This document shows positions 1-6,171 of a stretch of DNA of 8,339 bases, piece by piece. Under the pieces are notes generated by a model. The model saw only the letters and a list, made by a program, of their open reading frames with translations. It was not told where the DNA came from and ran no database searches. Both the position numbers and the translations under genes were made by a program. This DNA comes from JAHFUI01 sp041485905 (GTDB lineage Bacteria; Acidobacteriota; Vicinamibacteria; Vicinamibacterales; CAVVIG01). The stretch covers positions 1-8,339 of the forward strand of contig JBGPKK010000200.1 in NCBI GenBank assembly GCA_041485905.1. Reading direction: 5' to 3'. Every line of letters starts with the position of its first letter. Position 1 is the stretch's first letter.

Positions 1-1
1 A

Positions 2-814
2 GTGCGTGTAGAGAAAGCTCTCCTTGTGGTGAGCGAGGCACCACTTGGCCATGATCGAACCGCCGCGCGAGACGATACCCGTCATGCGTTTCGCAGTGAG
101 TGGGATGAAGGGCAGCCGCACGCCGGCGTGGATGGTGAAGTAATCCACACCCTGCTCGGCCTGCTCGATGAGCGTGTCGCGAAAGATGTCCCAGGTGAGC
201 TCTTCGGCTTTACCTTCTACCTTCTCGAGCGCCTGATAGATCGGCACGGTCCCGATCGGAACGGCGGAGTTCCGGACGATCCACTCGCGCGTCTCGTGGA
301 TGTTCTTCCCCGTCGACAAATCCATGACGGTGTCGGCGCCCCAGAGCGTCGCCCAGCGCAGCTTCGCCACTTCTTCCTCGATCGACGAGGACACGGCGGA
401 GTTCCCGATGTTGGCGTTGATCTTCACGAGGAAGTTACGGCCAATGATCATCGGCTCGAGCTCGAGGTGGTTGATGTTGGCGGGGATGATCGCGCGGCCG
501 CGCGCCACCTCGCTCATCACGAAGTCGGCCGGCAGCCCTTCCCGGATCGCGATGAAATCCATCTCCGGCGTGATCTCGCCCGCTCGCGCATAGTGGAGCT
601 GCGTCACGCAGCCGGTGCGCGACTTCACCCACCTTTCGCGCAGCTTCGGCAGTCCCCGTTCGACGTCGCAGTCCTGCGGTCCGCTGGTGTCGTACACGCG
701 GAGGGGCGGATCGCCGCCCGATAGAGAGATTTCACGCACCGGGACGCGCACCTGCTGCGGGCCGTCGATGTACGTTTTTTGGGAATTCGGAAACGCGTGA
801 GTGAAGTCTGACAT
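2..814 (-). CDS. thiC: Phosphomethylpyrimidine synthase ThiC, N-terminal part (cut by window edge)
   Basis: ThiC is a radical-SAM enzyme that converts aminoimidazole ribotide to hydroxymethylpyrimidine phosphate, the pyrimidine half of thiamine, in the cytoplasm. The frame reads from an ATG at 814 leftwards off the window, giving 271 residues of a family usually around 550-650 long. Family signatures are seen in order: FVMSEVARGRAIIPANINH (98-116), EPMIIGRNFLVKINANIGNS (120-139), WGADTVMDLSTGKNIHETRE (158-177), PIGTVPIYQALEKVEG (186-201), LTWDIFRDTLIEQAEQGVDY (206-225), TIHAGV (227-232) and GIVSRGGSIMAKWCLAHH (246-263). The C-terminal CX2CX4C iron-sulfur motif lies outside the window. The start is fixed by the TPP riboswitch and GGAGG ribosome binding site immediately upstream. 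The reading frame is unbroken. Identification is very safe; whether the gene is complete cannot be seen. Confidence 0.97.
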   Translation of the reverse strand, partial: MSDFTHAFPNSQKTYIDGPQQVRVPVREISLSGGDPPLRVYDTSGPQDCDVERGLPKLRERWVKSRTGCVTQLHYARAGEITPEMDFIAIREGLPADFVMSEVARGRAIIPANINHLELEPMIIGRNFLVKINANIGNSAVSSSIEEEVAKLRWATLWGADTVMDLSTGKNIHETREWIVRNSAVPIGTVPIYQALEKVEGKAEELTWDIFRDTLIEQAEQGVDYFTIHAGVRLPFIPLTAKRMTGIVSRGGSIMAKWCLAHHKESFLYTH

Positions 815-893
815 CCGCCCTCCCTTCGCCGGTCTGAACCGGATCAGGTTCCAAGGGTGTGCTCTCAATCCCGTAATGGGATACCCCTGGCGG
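815..893 (-). promoter_or_regulatory. TPP riboswitch (THI element) controlling thiC
   Basis: Read on the minus strand, this has the conserved TPP aptamer blocks in order: a GGGGT arm, a short ATCCC/GGGAT hairpin (P3), TTGAGAGCACACCCTT, GAACCTGATCCGGTT, an ACCGG closing arm (P5) and GCGAAGGGA. P2 pairs GGGGT with ACCCT, and P1 pairs CCGCC (893-889) with GGCGG (819-815). By established knowledge, this aptamer binds thiamine pyrophosphate and turns thiamine genes off. The ATG of thiC follows at 814 with no separate expression platform. The ribosome binding site GGAGG (823-819) lies in the conserved AGGGA core and the first base of the P1 3' strand. Ligand binding should therefore block translation directly (inference). 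Confidence 0.95.
819..823 (-). promoter_or_regulatory. thiC ribosome binding site inside the riboswitch
   Basis: GGAGG on the minus strand, four bases before the ATG at 814. It is the only good Shine-Dalgarno match and lies within the 3' end of the TPP aptamer, so it decides the start and is the likely point of control. Confidence 0.8.
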
Positions 894-903
894 TTAAAAG
901 GTG

Positions 904-909
904 ACTATA
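904..909 (-). promoter_or_regulatory. Possible -10 box for a thiC transcript
   Basis: TATAGT (5 of 6 to the TATAAT consensus) on the minus strand directly follows the TGA stop of the upstream membrane-protein gene (912-910). A start about seven bases downstream would fall near 897, just before the riboswitch P1 stem at 893. That is where a riboswitch transcript should begin. No good -35 box is seen at the expected place (AGCTCA at 932-927), so this is tentative. Read-through from the upstream gene is the alternative. Confidence 0.4.
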
Positions 910-3195
910 TCACCGTCCGAAAACGGTGAGCTCGAAGATGGTCCAGTAGAACACCGGATCCTGCCCGAGTTGCCGCAGGCGCAGCAGGCGGGCGGGCACG
1001 TGCGGCAACGCGAACGCCAGGGGCACGTCCTTCGGATGACGAACGGCGCCGGCGAACGCGATGACCGCCGTGCTGCCCTTCCACCGAGTCGACCAGGAGC
1101 GGCCGTCCTCCGAGGTCTCGATCACGAGCATTCGCGGGAAGTCTGACAAGTGATGGCCGATGGTCATCGTCAACCCATCGACGGTGCGCAACGAGCCGAG
1201 ATCGACGGTCACCGTTTCGACGCCGCGTTGGGGACCGCTGTCCCATCGCGTTTCCGGGTTGCCGTCGAGCGCGAGCCCGATGCGCTGACTCTGGACGTTG
1301 GCCGTTGCCGCCTGAACCTGCAGCCGTGGTGAGCTCTGCTCGATCTCTGCTGGAAACGGCATGCCCGCCAGCGAAAACAATTTCCTGCCCGATTCTTCGC
1401 CGAGGGCGACAGTGCCGGGCCGTGCGGTCAGCTGCTTCGCCCAACGCTCTCCATCGTCGTGGCGCTCGTTGACGGCGACGACGAGAGGTCCCCATGCGGC
1501 CACGGCGTCGAACATTTCAGGATCGCGGATCTCGAATCCACGACGCACCACGTCGTTGCTGGGTGGGAAGTATCCGCTGTAGCCGTTGACGACCGGCCGC
1601 CCGTGATACATGCCCCTGTACATCGCCGCCACATCGTCGCCCGTCTCACCCACCGGCAGCTCGAGGACCGCGGTCCCGGCTGGCAGCGATTCGAGCGCCT
1701 GCAGACGTGTCGGCAACGTCGGCAGCGGCATCTCGCCGATCCAGCTGTCGACCAGGACGCCGGAGACGACGAGGGCGGCCAACACCGCGCGCGTGAGCCG
1801 GCGTAAGCTCGACGTCAGACGGGCGAACGCCAACGCCGCAACGACCGACAGGCAGAGGGCCGCGAGCATCGCGAAGCGCGCCGGCACGCGCACGGCGTCG
1901 TAGCCTGGCAGCGCCATCAACCAGCTGTACGGCGCGCGGTACATGAACGTCTCGCCCAGGAACCGCGGCCGTGGACCGAAGCACAGCAGGTACATCACAC
2001 CGGTGGCGAGAACGTAGAACATCAACGGCGACCGCCGACGCCACGCGCCGGCGAAGCGTGGTTCGAACGCCAGCGCCAGGACGAACAACAGCACGCCTAT
2101 GGAGAGCGGCTTGCTGACGACCCGCACGGACACCAGCATCATTTTTCCGATCGCGATGGACCAGGGACCGACCACCAGGGCGCTCAACGCGACCCCGATA
2201 AAGCCGACGGCGCCAACCAGCAACGCGACGCACGTCGCCGGGACCCGGCCCGCGCGTTTGGAGGTCCACAGCCAGTGCATCAGGAGTAGGACGACGAGCC
2301 CTGCCGCCGTGAAACCGGGGAACAACTCGCCCTCTGGTTGATGAAACCTGCGCAGATGCCAGAACTTGAGCAGCGGCGAGGCGTCGAGCAACGACGCGAC
2401 ATCGGCGCCGAACAAATTGATCTCGCCGAGGTCGCGCTGAAGGCCGAAGAGTGTGTGGATGCGGCGGTAGGTCCACAAGAGCGGGACGAGCGGAATCGAC
2501 GCGACCGCTGCCGCGCCGACGATGGCGGCCAACGTTCGCGCGTTCGCGCGCGACAGCGTGAACCACGCAATCCAGAGGCCCACGAGCACCGGAAAAAACA
2601 GCAGGTAATACCCGTTCGACAGCGCCTGCATCAGCCACGCCGCGGCAAAGACGAACAGCCACCGCACTTTCCGGTGTGTCACGTATTCATGGAGGCCCAG
2701 GAGCGCGAGGGGCATCCAGTACGAGGTCATTACTTGGATTTGGGGAAAATGCGCGATGCGGAATGGGTTGAAGCCGTAGACGAGACCGGCGATTACGGCC
2801 GCGTCGTGACGGCCGCTCAGCCGGAAGACCAGGGCGTGGGCCGCCAGCGCCGAGAGCGGAAATGTCAGCAGGAACGCGACGTTGTACGCGGCGATTGGAC
2901 TGCCGCCCAGCCACTGGATCGGCGCGGTGATCGGGGAGAGACCGAGCAGCGCCTCGGAAAATGCCAGAGCGCCCGAGGACGGCCAGAACATCGGCGCGTT
3001 CCACCATCGTTCGGTGAGCGGTATCGCATGGGCGTTCCACCAGATGATCCAGGCGTTGAGGCCCGGGTCGCCAAGATCGTGGGGAAGCACGTTGGAAAGC
3101 TCGGTGGCGAGCGGCCACGTCTGAACGATCGTCAGCCCGGCGTAGAACGCGGCCGCGAGCAGCCACGGAACGATGCGGCGCCAGTCGGTGCGCAT
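910..3195 (-). CDS. Polytopic membrane protein, GT-C/YfhO-like, with C-terminal discoidin-like domain
   Basis: A 761-residue protein of unproven function. Residues 8-484 hold about a dozen hydrophobic segments (for example 8-26, 101-123, 179-213, 221-241, 317-345, 360-378, 436-458, 468-484). The first extracytoplasmic loop carries HDLGDPGLNAW (39-49), the kind of acidic loop found in GT-C glycosyltransferases. Residues about 485-625 form a soluble part. Residues about 628-761 look like an F5/8 type C (discoidin) fold: LALDGNPETRWDSG (641-654), VTVDLGSLRTVDGLTM (662-677), ETSEDGRSW (693-701) and a closing ARLLRLRQ (735-742). Inference: a lipid-linked sugar transferase with an outward carbohydrate-binding tail, or a YfhO-type protein. 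I chose the ATG at 3195, which overlaps the methyltransferase stop as TGATG. A GTG at 3222 in the same frame would add nine residues. The ribosome binding site is weak, so translational coupling is likely. Substrate is unknown. Confidence 0.85.
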   Translation of the reverse strand: MRTDWRRIVPWLLAAAFYAGLTIVQTWPLATELSNVLPHDLGDPGLNAWIIWWNAHAIPLTERWWNAPMFWPSSGALAFSEALLGLSPITAPIQWLGGSPIAAYNVAFLLTFPLSALAAHALVFRLSGRHDAAVIAGLVYGFNPFRIAHFPQIQVMTSYWMPLALLGLHEYVTHRKVRWLFVFAAAWLMQALSNGYYLLFFPVLVGLWIAWFTLSRANARTLAAIVGAAAVASIPLVPLLWTYRRIHTLFGLQRDLGEINLFGADVASLLDASPLLKFWHLRRFHQPEGELFPGFTAAGLVVLLLMHWLWTSKRAGRVPATCVALLVGAVGFIGVALSALVVGPWSIAIGKMMLVSVRVVSKPLSIGVLLFVLALAFEPRFAGAWRRRSPLMFYVLATGVMYLLCFGPRPRFLGETFMYRAPYSWLMALPGYDAVRVPARFAMLAALCLSVVAALAFARLTSSLRRLTRAVLAALVVSGVLVDSWIGEMPLPTLPTRLQALESLPAGTAVLELPVGETGDDVAAMYRGMYHGRPVVNGYSGYFPPSNDVVRRGFEIRDPEMFDAVAAWGPLVVAVNERHDDGERWAKQLTARPGTVALGEESGRKLFSLAGMPFPAEIEQSSPRLQVQAATANVQSQRIGLALDGNPETRWDSGPQRGVETVTVDLGSLRTVDGLTMTIGHHLSDFPRMLVIETSEDGRSWSTRWKGSTAVIAFAGAVRHPKDVPLAFALPHVPARLLRLRQLGQDPVFYWTIFELTVFGR
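911..928 (-). repeat. Small inverted repeat at the 3' end of the membrane-protein gene
   Basis: CACCGT (928-923) and ACGGTG (916-911) form a 6-bp stem with a TTTCGG loop on the minus strand, ending at the TGA stop. There is no T tract directly after the stem, so it is a poor intrinsic terminator. It could be an mRNA 3'-end hairpin or chance. Confidence 0.35.
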
Positions 3196-4364
3196 CACAC
3201 GATCTTTCTGAGAATCAGGCACTTCAGATAGTAGGTCTCCGGAACCCCGAGGAGCACGGGATGGTCGCGTCCCTGCATGCGCTTCTCGACCACCGTCACG
3301 TGCACCTCGGCGTCCACCGACGCGTCGTAGACGATCTCGGCGAACATCGCTTCATTGACGTTGTACGAGCAGCTGCAGGTGATGAGCGTCCCGCCGGGAC
3401 TGAGCAGCTTGAGCGCGCGCAGGTTGATCTCCTTGTAGCCGGCGGTGGCCTTGGCCACCGCCGATTTGCTCTTGGCGAAGGCGGGCGGGTCCAGCACGAT
3501 CGTGTCGAACCGCTCGCCGAGACGATCGAGGCCGCGCAGCTCGTCGAACACGTTGCCGACCCGCGCGTCGATCGCGACGCCGTTGTGAAGCGCGTTGGCA
3601 CGAATCCGGGCCACGGCGTCTTCCGAAATGTCGTACGCCAGCGTCTCCTGACATTTCCGCGCCAGCGTCAGCGCGAACCCGCCGTTGTAGCTGAAGCAAT
3701 CGAGCAGCCGGCCCCTCGCATAACGCGCCGCCGCCGCGCGATTTTCCCGCTGGTCGAGAAACAACCCCGTCTTCTGTCCCCGCCGCAGGTCGACCTCGTA
3801 TTCGATCCCGTGTTCGGTCACCCGGACCATGTCGGGCACCTCGCCCGCCAGCACGTCAACGCGCTGGTCCAGTCCTTCGAGCAGGCGCGCCCGTGGATCG
3901 TTGCGCGCAAGAATTCCGCGCGGATGCAGCACGTCGTCGAGCACGCCCACAATGGCCGGCATCAGGCGATCGATCCCCTGGGATAGCGCCTGGACGACCA
4001 GATAGTCGCCATACCGGTCCACGATGAGCGACGGCAGAAGATCCCCTTCGCCGTGAATGAGGCGATAGGCAGTCGCGTCGATGTCGAGTGACCGACGGAA
4101 TGCGATTGCCGCGTCGATCCGCTGCCGCAGGAGCGCGTCGATCGCGGGTTGGCCGTCAACGTCACCGCGGACAAGCATGCGGATGGCAATCTGCGATCGG
4201 CTGCTGTACATCGCGAGGCCGAACACGCGACTTCGCGCGCCGCGAACCAGCACGATGTCGCCTGGGTCGGCCCGCACATCGGCGACGTCGGCGCGATAGA
4301 TCCATGGGTGACCGCTGCGCAGCCGCTCTTCACCGCGCGCACTAATGACGACAGTTGGAAGCAT
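3195..4364 (-). CDS. rlmI: RlmI-type 23S rRNA (cytosine-C5) methyltransferase
   Basis: A 389-residue, SAM-dependent RNA methyltransferase of the COG1092/RlmI family. The E. coli member makes m5C1962 in 23S rRNA; the target here is inferred. Residues 1-70 form the PUA-like RNA-binding domain (GHPWIYRADV, 18-27; PGDIVLV, 34-40). Next come the family linker RLIHGEGDLLPSLIVDRYG (101-119), RRGQKTGLFLDQREN (194-208), the SAM-binding motif LLDCFSYNGGFALTLA (220-235), LDPPAFAKSK (291-300) and LITCSCSYNV (327-336), which carries the cysteines expected in an m5C enzyme. Length is normal for the family. The ATG at 4364 is the first possible start: an in-frame TAG lies four codons upstream at 4376-4374, inside the palindromic repeat. 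No free ribosome binding site is seen; the nearest is AGGCGG (4375-4370), buried in the repeat hairpin. Its stop overlaps the start of the downstream membrane-protein gene. Confidence 0.92.
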   Translation of the reverse strand: MLPTVVISARGEERLRSGHPWIYRADVADVRADPGDIVLVRGARSRVFGLAMYSSRSQIAIRMLVRGDVDGQPAIDALLRQRIDAAIAFRRSLDIDATAYRLIHGEGDLLPSLIVDRYGDYLVVQALSQGIDRLMPAIVGVLDDVLHPRGILARNDPRARLLEGLDQRVDVLAGEVPDMVRVTEHGIEYEVDLRRGQKTGLFLDQRENRAAAARYARGRLLDCFSYNGGFALTLARKCQETLAYDISEDAVARIRANALHNGVAIDARVGNVFDELRGLDRLGERFDTIVLDPPAFAKSKSAVAKATAGYKEINLRALKLLSPGGTLITCSCSYNVNEAMFAEIVYDASVDAEVHVTVVEKRMQGRDHPVLLGVPETYYLKCLILRKIV

Positions 4365-4475
4365 AGGGTCCGCCTAAAGGCGGACACCTACCTACGCTCG
4401 TGCACCGCCTCGAACGTCGTGTCCGGCGTCAGCACGTCGTACGTAGTGTCCGGCTTCAGCCGGACCCTATAGTAC
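4363..4475. repeat. REP/MITE-like element of two outward-facing palindromes plus a degenerate internal copy
   Basis: This fills nearly all of the 122 bases between the divergent rlmI and rpiB starts. The left unit has a 7-bp palindrome, GTCCGCC (4368-4374) and GGCGGAC (4379-4385), with a TAAA loop. The right unit has an 8-bp palindrome, GTCCGGCT (4448-4455) and AGCCGGAC (4458-4465). The two units are inverted copies of each other: ATAGGGTCC...GGACAC...TAC.TACG on one strand matches the other end on the other strand. The middle holds a partial direct copy of the right unit: GTGTCCGGCGTCAGC (4419-4433) against GTGTCCGGCTTCAGC (4446-4460), 14 of 15 identical, each preceded by ACGTCGT (4414-4420 and 4434-4440). 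From memory, this repeat is abundant in Acidobacteriota genomes, where it creates false peptides containing GFSRT or VRLKPDTT. No transposase is encoded in the window, so any movement would need one in trans. Confidence 0.85.
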
Positions 4476-4478
4476 AAT
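4468..4478 (+). promoter_or_regulatory. Overlapping -10 candidates for rpiB at the repeat tip
   Basis: TATAGT (4468-4473) and TACAAT (4473-4478) each match TATAAT at 5 of 6 positions. They lie 9-19 bases before the rpiB GTG. A start seven bases beyond TACAAT falls near 4485, and one beyond TATAGT near 4480, so the mRNA would have almost no leader. The -35 region lies within the palindrome and has no TTGACA-like match. Confidence 0.45.
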
Positions 4479-4486
4479 CGCCGCTC

Positions 4487-4930
4487 GTGCGTATCGCCAT
4501 CGGCGCCGATCACGCCGGCTTTCTCCTCAAAGAGCACTTGAAGCAGACGCTGCAGCGGCTCGGCCACACCGTGGACGATCACGGCACCGACAGCGAGAGC
4601 CCTGTGGACTATCCGCTGATTTGCATCAGCGTGGCCCGCGCCGTGGCCGAAGGCCGCGCCGATCGCGGCCTCGTGCTCGGCGGCAGCGGTCAGGGCGAGC
4701 AAATCGCGGCGAACAAGGTGCCCGGCGCCCGCGCCGCGTTGTGCAACGACCTCTACACGGCGCGGCTCTCGCGCCAGCACAACGACGCGAACGTCCTCTC
4801 GATGGGTGGACGCATCGTCGCCTTCGGTCTCGCCGACGAGATTGTGGCGCTGTGGCTGGATACGGCCTTTGAAGGCGGCAAGCATCAGCGGCGGATCGAT
4901 CAAATCAGCGAGGCGGAGAAGCGTCGATGA
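4487..4930 (+). CDS. rpiB: Ribose-5-phosphate isomerase B
   Basis: A 147-residue cytoplasmic enzyme that interconverts ribose 5-phosphate and ribulose 5-phosphate in the pentose phosphate pathway. Family motifs are clear: IAIGADHAGFLLKEHLK (3-19), DYPLICISVARAV (41-53), LVLGGSGQGEQIAANKVPGA (62-81), ALCNDLYTARLSRQHNDANV (84-103) and a C-terminal RRIDQISEAE (135-144). At the position of the E. coli catalytic Cys66 this protein has Gly65, followed by GSGQGEQ. As I recall, Mycobacterium tuberculosis RpiB has the same arrangement and uses the Glu of GEQ, here Glu71, as the base. His98 and Asn99-Asp100 of the second active-site loop are kept. The GTG at 4487 is chosen because the family begins right at this point. 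No ribosome binding site precedes it, which suggests leaderless translation. Its TGA overlaps the glyA ATG, so the two are translated together. Confidence 0.95.
   Translation: MRIAIGADHAGFLLKEHLKQTLQRLGHTVDDHGTDSESPVDYPLICISVARAVAEGRADRGLVLGGSGQGEQIAANKVPGARAALCNDLYTARLSRQHNDANVLSMGGRIVAFGLADEIVALWLDTAFEGGKHQRRIDQISEAEKRR
4915..4918 (+). promoter_or_regulatory. glyA ribosome binding site
   Basis: GGAG, eight bases before the first ATG (4927) and eleven before the second (4930). The spacing favours 4927 as the start. The site lies inside the last codons of rpiB. Confidence 0.65.
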
Positions 4931-6171
4931 TGCGGCGCACGCTCGCCCAGGCCGATCCGGACATCGCCGCGGCGGTCCGCAACGAGCTGCACCGGCAGAA
5001 CAGCGGGCTCGAGCTCATCGCGTCTGAAAATTTCGTGAGCCGCGCGATTCTCGAAGCCGCTGGTTCGGTACTCACCAACAAGTACGCAGAAGGGTATCCC
5101 GGCCGTCGGTACTACGGCGGCTGTGAGTGGGTGGACGTCGTCGAATCGACGGCTATCGCGCGCGCGAAGGCGTTGTTTGGCGCCGATCACGCGAACGTAC
5201 AGCCGCACTCGGGCGCCCAGGCCAACATGGCCGTGTATTTCACGCTCCTCAAACCGGGCGACACGGTCCTGGGCATGAACCTGTCGCACGGCGGCCACCT
5301 CACGCACGGGCACCCCCTCAATTTTTCCGGCCGGCTCTTCACGATCGTCCCGTACGGCGTGCGCAAGGAAGACGAGCGCATTGACTACGACGAGCTGGAC
5401 CGGCTCGCCGATCAGCACAAACCGAAGATGATCATCGTCGGCGCCAGCGCATATCCGCGCGTGTTCGATTTCGCGCGGGTCCGCGCGGCCGCCACCCGCG
5501 TCGGCGCGGCGATGATGACCGATATGGCGCACATTGCGGGCCTCGTCGCCGCGGGCGTTCATCCCAGCCCCATTCCGGACTCGGACTTTGTGACGACGAC
5601 CACGCACAAAACGTTGAGAGGCCCTCGGGCCGGCATGGTGCTGTGCCGCGAGCAGTACGCGAAGGAGCTCGACAAGAACGTCTTCCCGGGACTCCAGGGC
5701 GGGCCGCTGATGCACATCATCGCGGCCAAGGCCGTCTGCTTCAAGGAAGCGGCGGAGCCTGGATTCGCCGCCTACCAGCGGCAAATCGTGGCGAACGCGA
5801 AGAGACTGGCCGACGTCCTTTCAGCCGCCGGATGGCGACTGGTGAGCGGCGGCACAGACAATCATCTGATGCTGGTCGATGTATTCTCGAAAGGCATCAC
5901 CGGCAAGGTGGCTGAGGCGGCGCTCGGCAAAGCCGGCATGACAGTGAATAAGAACGCGATTCCGTTCGATCAGAATCCGCCGATGGTGGCGAGCGGCATT
6001 CGGATCGGCACGCCGGCGGTCACCACCCGAGGCATGCGCGAGCCGGAAATGGAGCGCATCGGCGAGCTGATCTCGCGCGCGCTCGCAACGCCAGACGATG
6101 ACCGTGCACTGGCGACGATTCGCGCCGAGGTCGAAGCGCTGTGTCGCACATTCCCGCTGTACCCGGAGTAA
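4927..6171 (+). CDS. glyA: Serine hydroxymethyltransferase
   Basis: A 414-residue PLP enzyme that converts serine and tetrahydrofolate to glycine and methylene-tetrahydrofolate, the main cellular source of one-carbon units. All expected catalytic features are visible: Ser33 in IASENFVS, Tyr53 and Glu55 in KYAEGYPGRRYYGG (52-65), His124 in LSHGGHLTHGHPLNFSG (119-135), Asp199 and His202 in TDMAHIAGLVAAG (198-210), the PLP lysine Lys228 in TTTTHKTLRGPR (223-234), and Arg359 in SGIRIGTPAVTTRG (356-369). Length is standard. The gene starts inside the rpiB stop (ATGA). An rpiB-glyA pair is also known from other bacteria, such as Bacillus ywlF-glyA. The last 31 bases overlap the proposed start of the helicase gene. 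Identification is certain. Confidence 0.98.
   Translation: MMRRTLAQADPDIAAAVRNELHRQNSGLELIASENFVSRAILEAAGSVLTNKYAEGYPGRRYYGGCEWVDVVESTAIARAKALFGADHANVQPHSGAQANMAVYFTLLKPGDTVLGMNLSHGGHLTHGHPLNFSGRLFTIVPYGVRKEDERIDYDELDRLADQHKPKMIIVGASAYPRVFDFARVRAAATRVGAAMMTDMAHIAGLVAAGVHPSPIPDSDFVTTTTHKTLRGPRAGMVLCREQYAKELDKNVFPGLQGGPLMHIIAAKAVCFKEAAEPGFAAYQRQIVANAKRLADVLSAAGWRLVSGGTDNHLMLVDVFSKGITGKVAEAALGKAGMTVNKNAIPFDQNPPMVASGIRIGTPAVTTRGMREPEMERIGELISRALATPDDDRALATIRAEVEALCRTFPLYPE

Noticed and set aside
2..724. Plus-strand open frame of 240 codons at the left edge
   Set aside because: The minus strand here encodes ThiC with unbroken family motifs, so the plus-strand frame is a shadow.
2338..3231. Long plus-strand open frame of 297 codons opposite the membrane protein
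   Set aside because: It is highly charged and low in hydrophobic residues, as expected from the complement of a GC-rich membrane-protein gene. No domain is recognisable.
4149..4472. Plus-strand open frame ending in VVSGFSRTL
   Set aside because: It is antisense to rlmI and then runs through the repeat. It resembles no protein family, and the ending is the repeat itself.
4388..4903. Minus-strand open frame of 171 codons across the repeat and antisense to rpiB
   Set aside because: Its C-terminus (with VRLKPDTTYDV) comes from translating the palindromic repeat, and the rest is antisense to the well-conserved rpiB. Such repeat-born peptides are common false calls.
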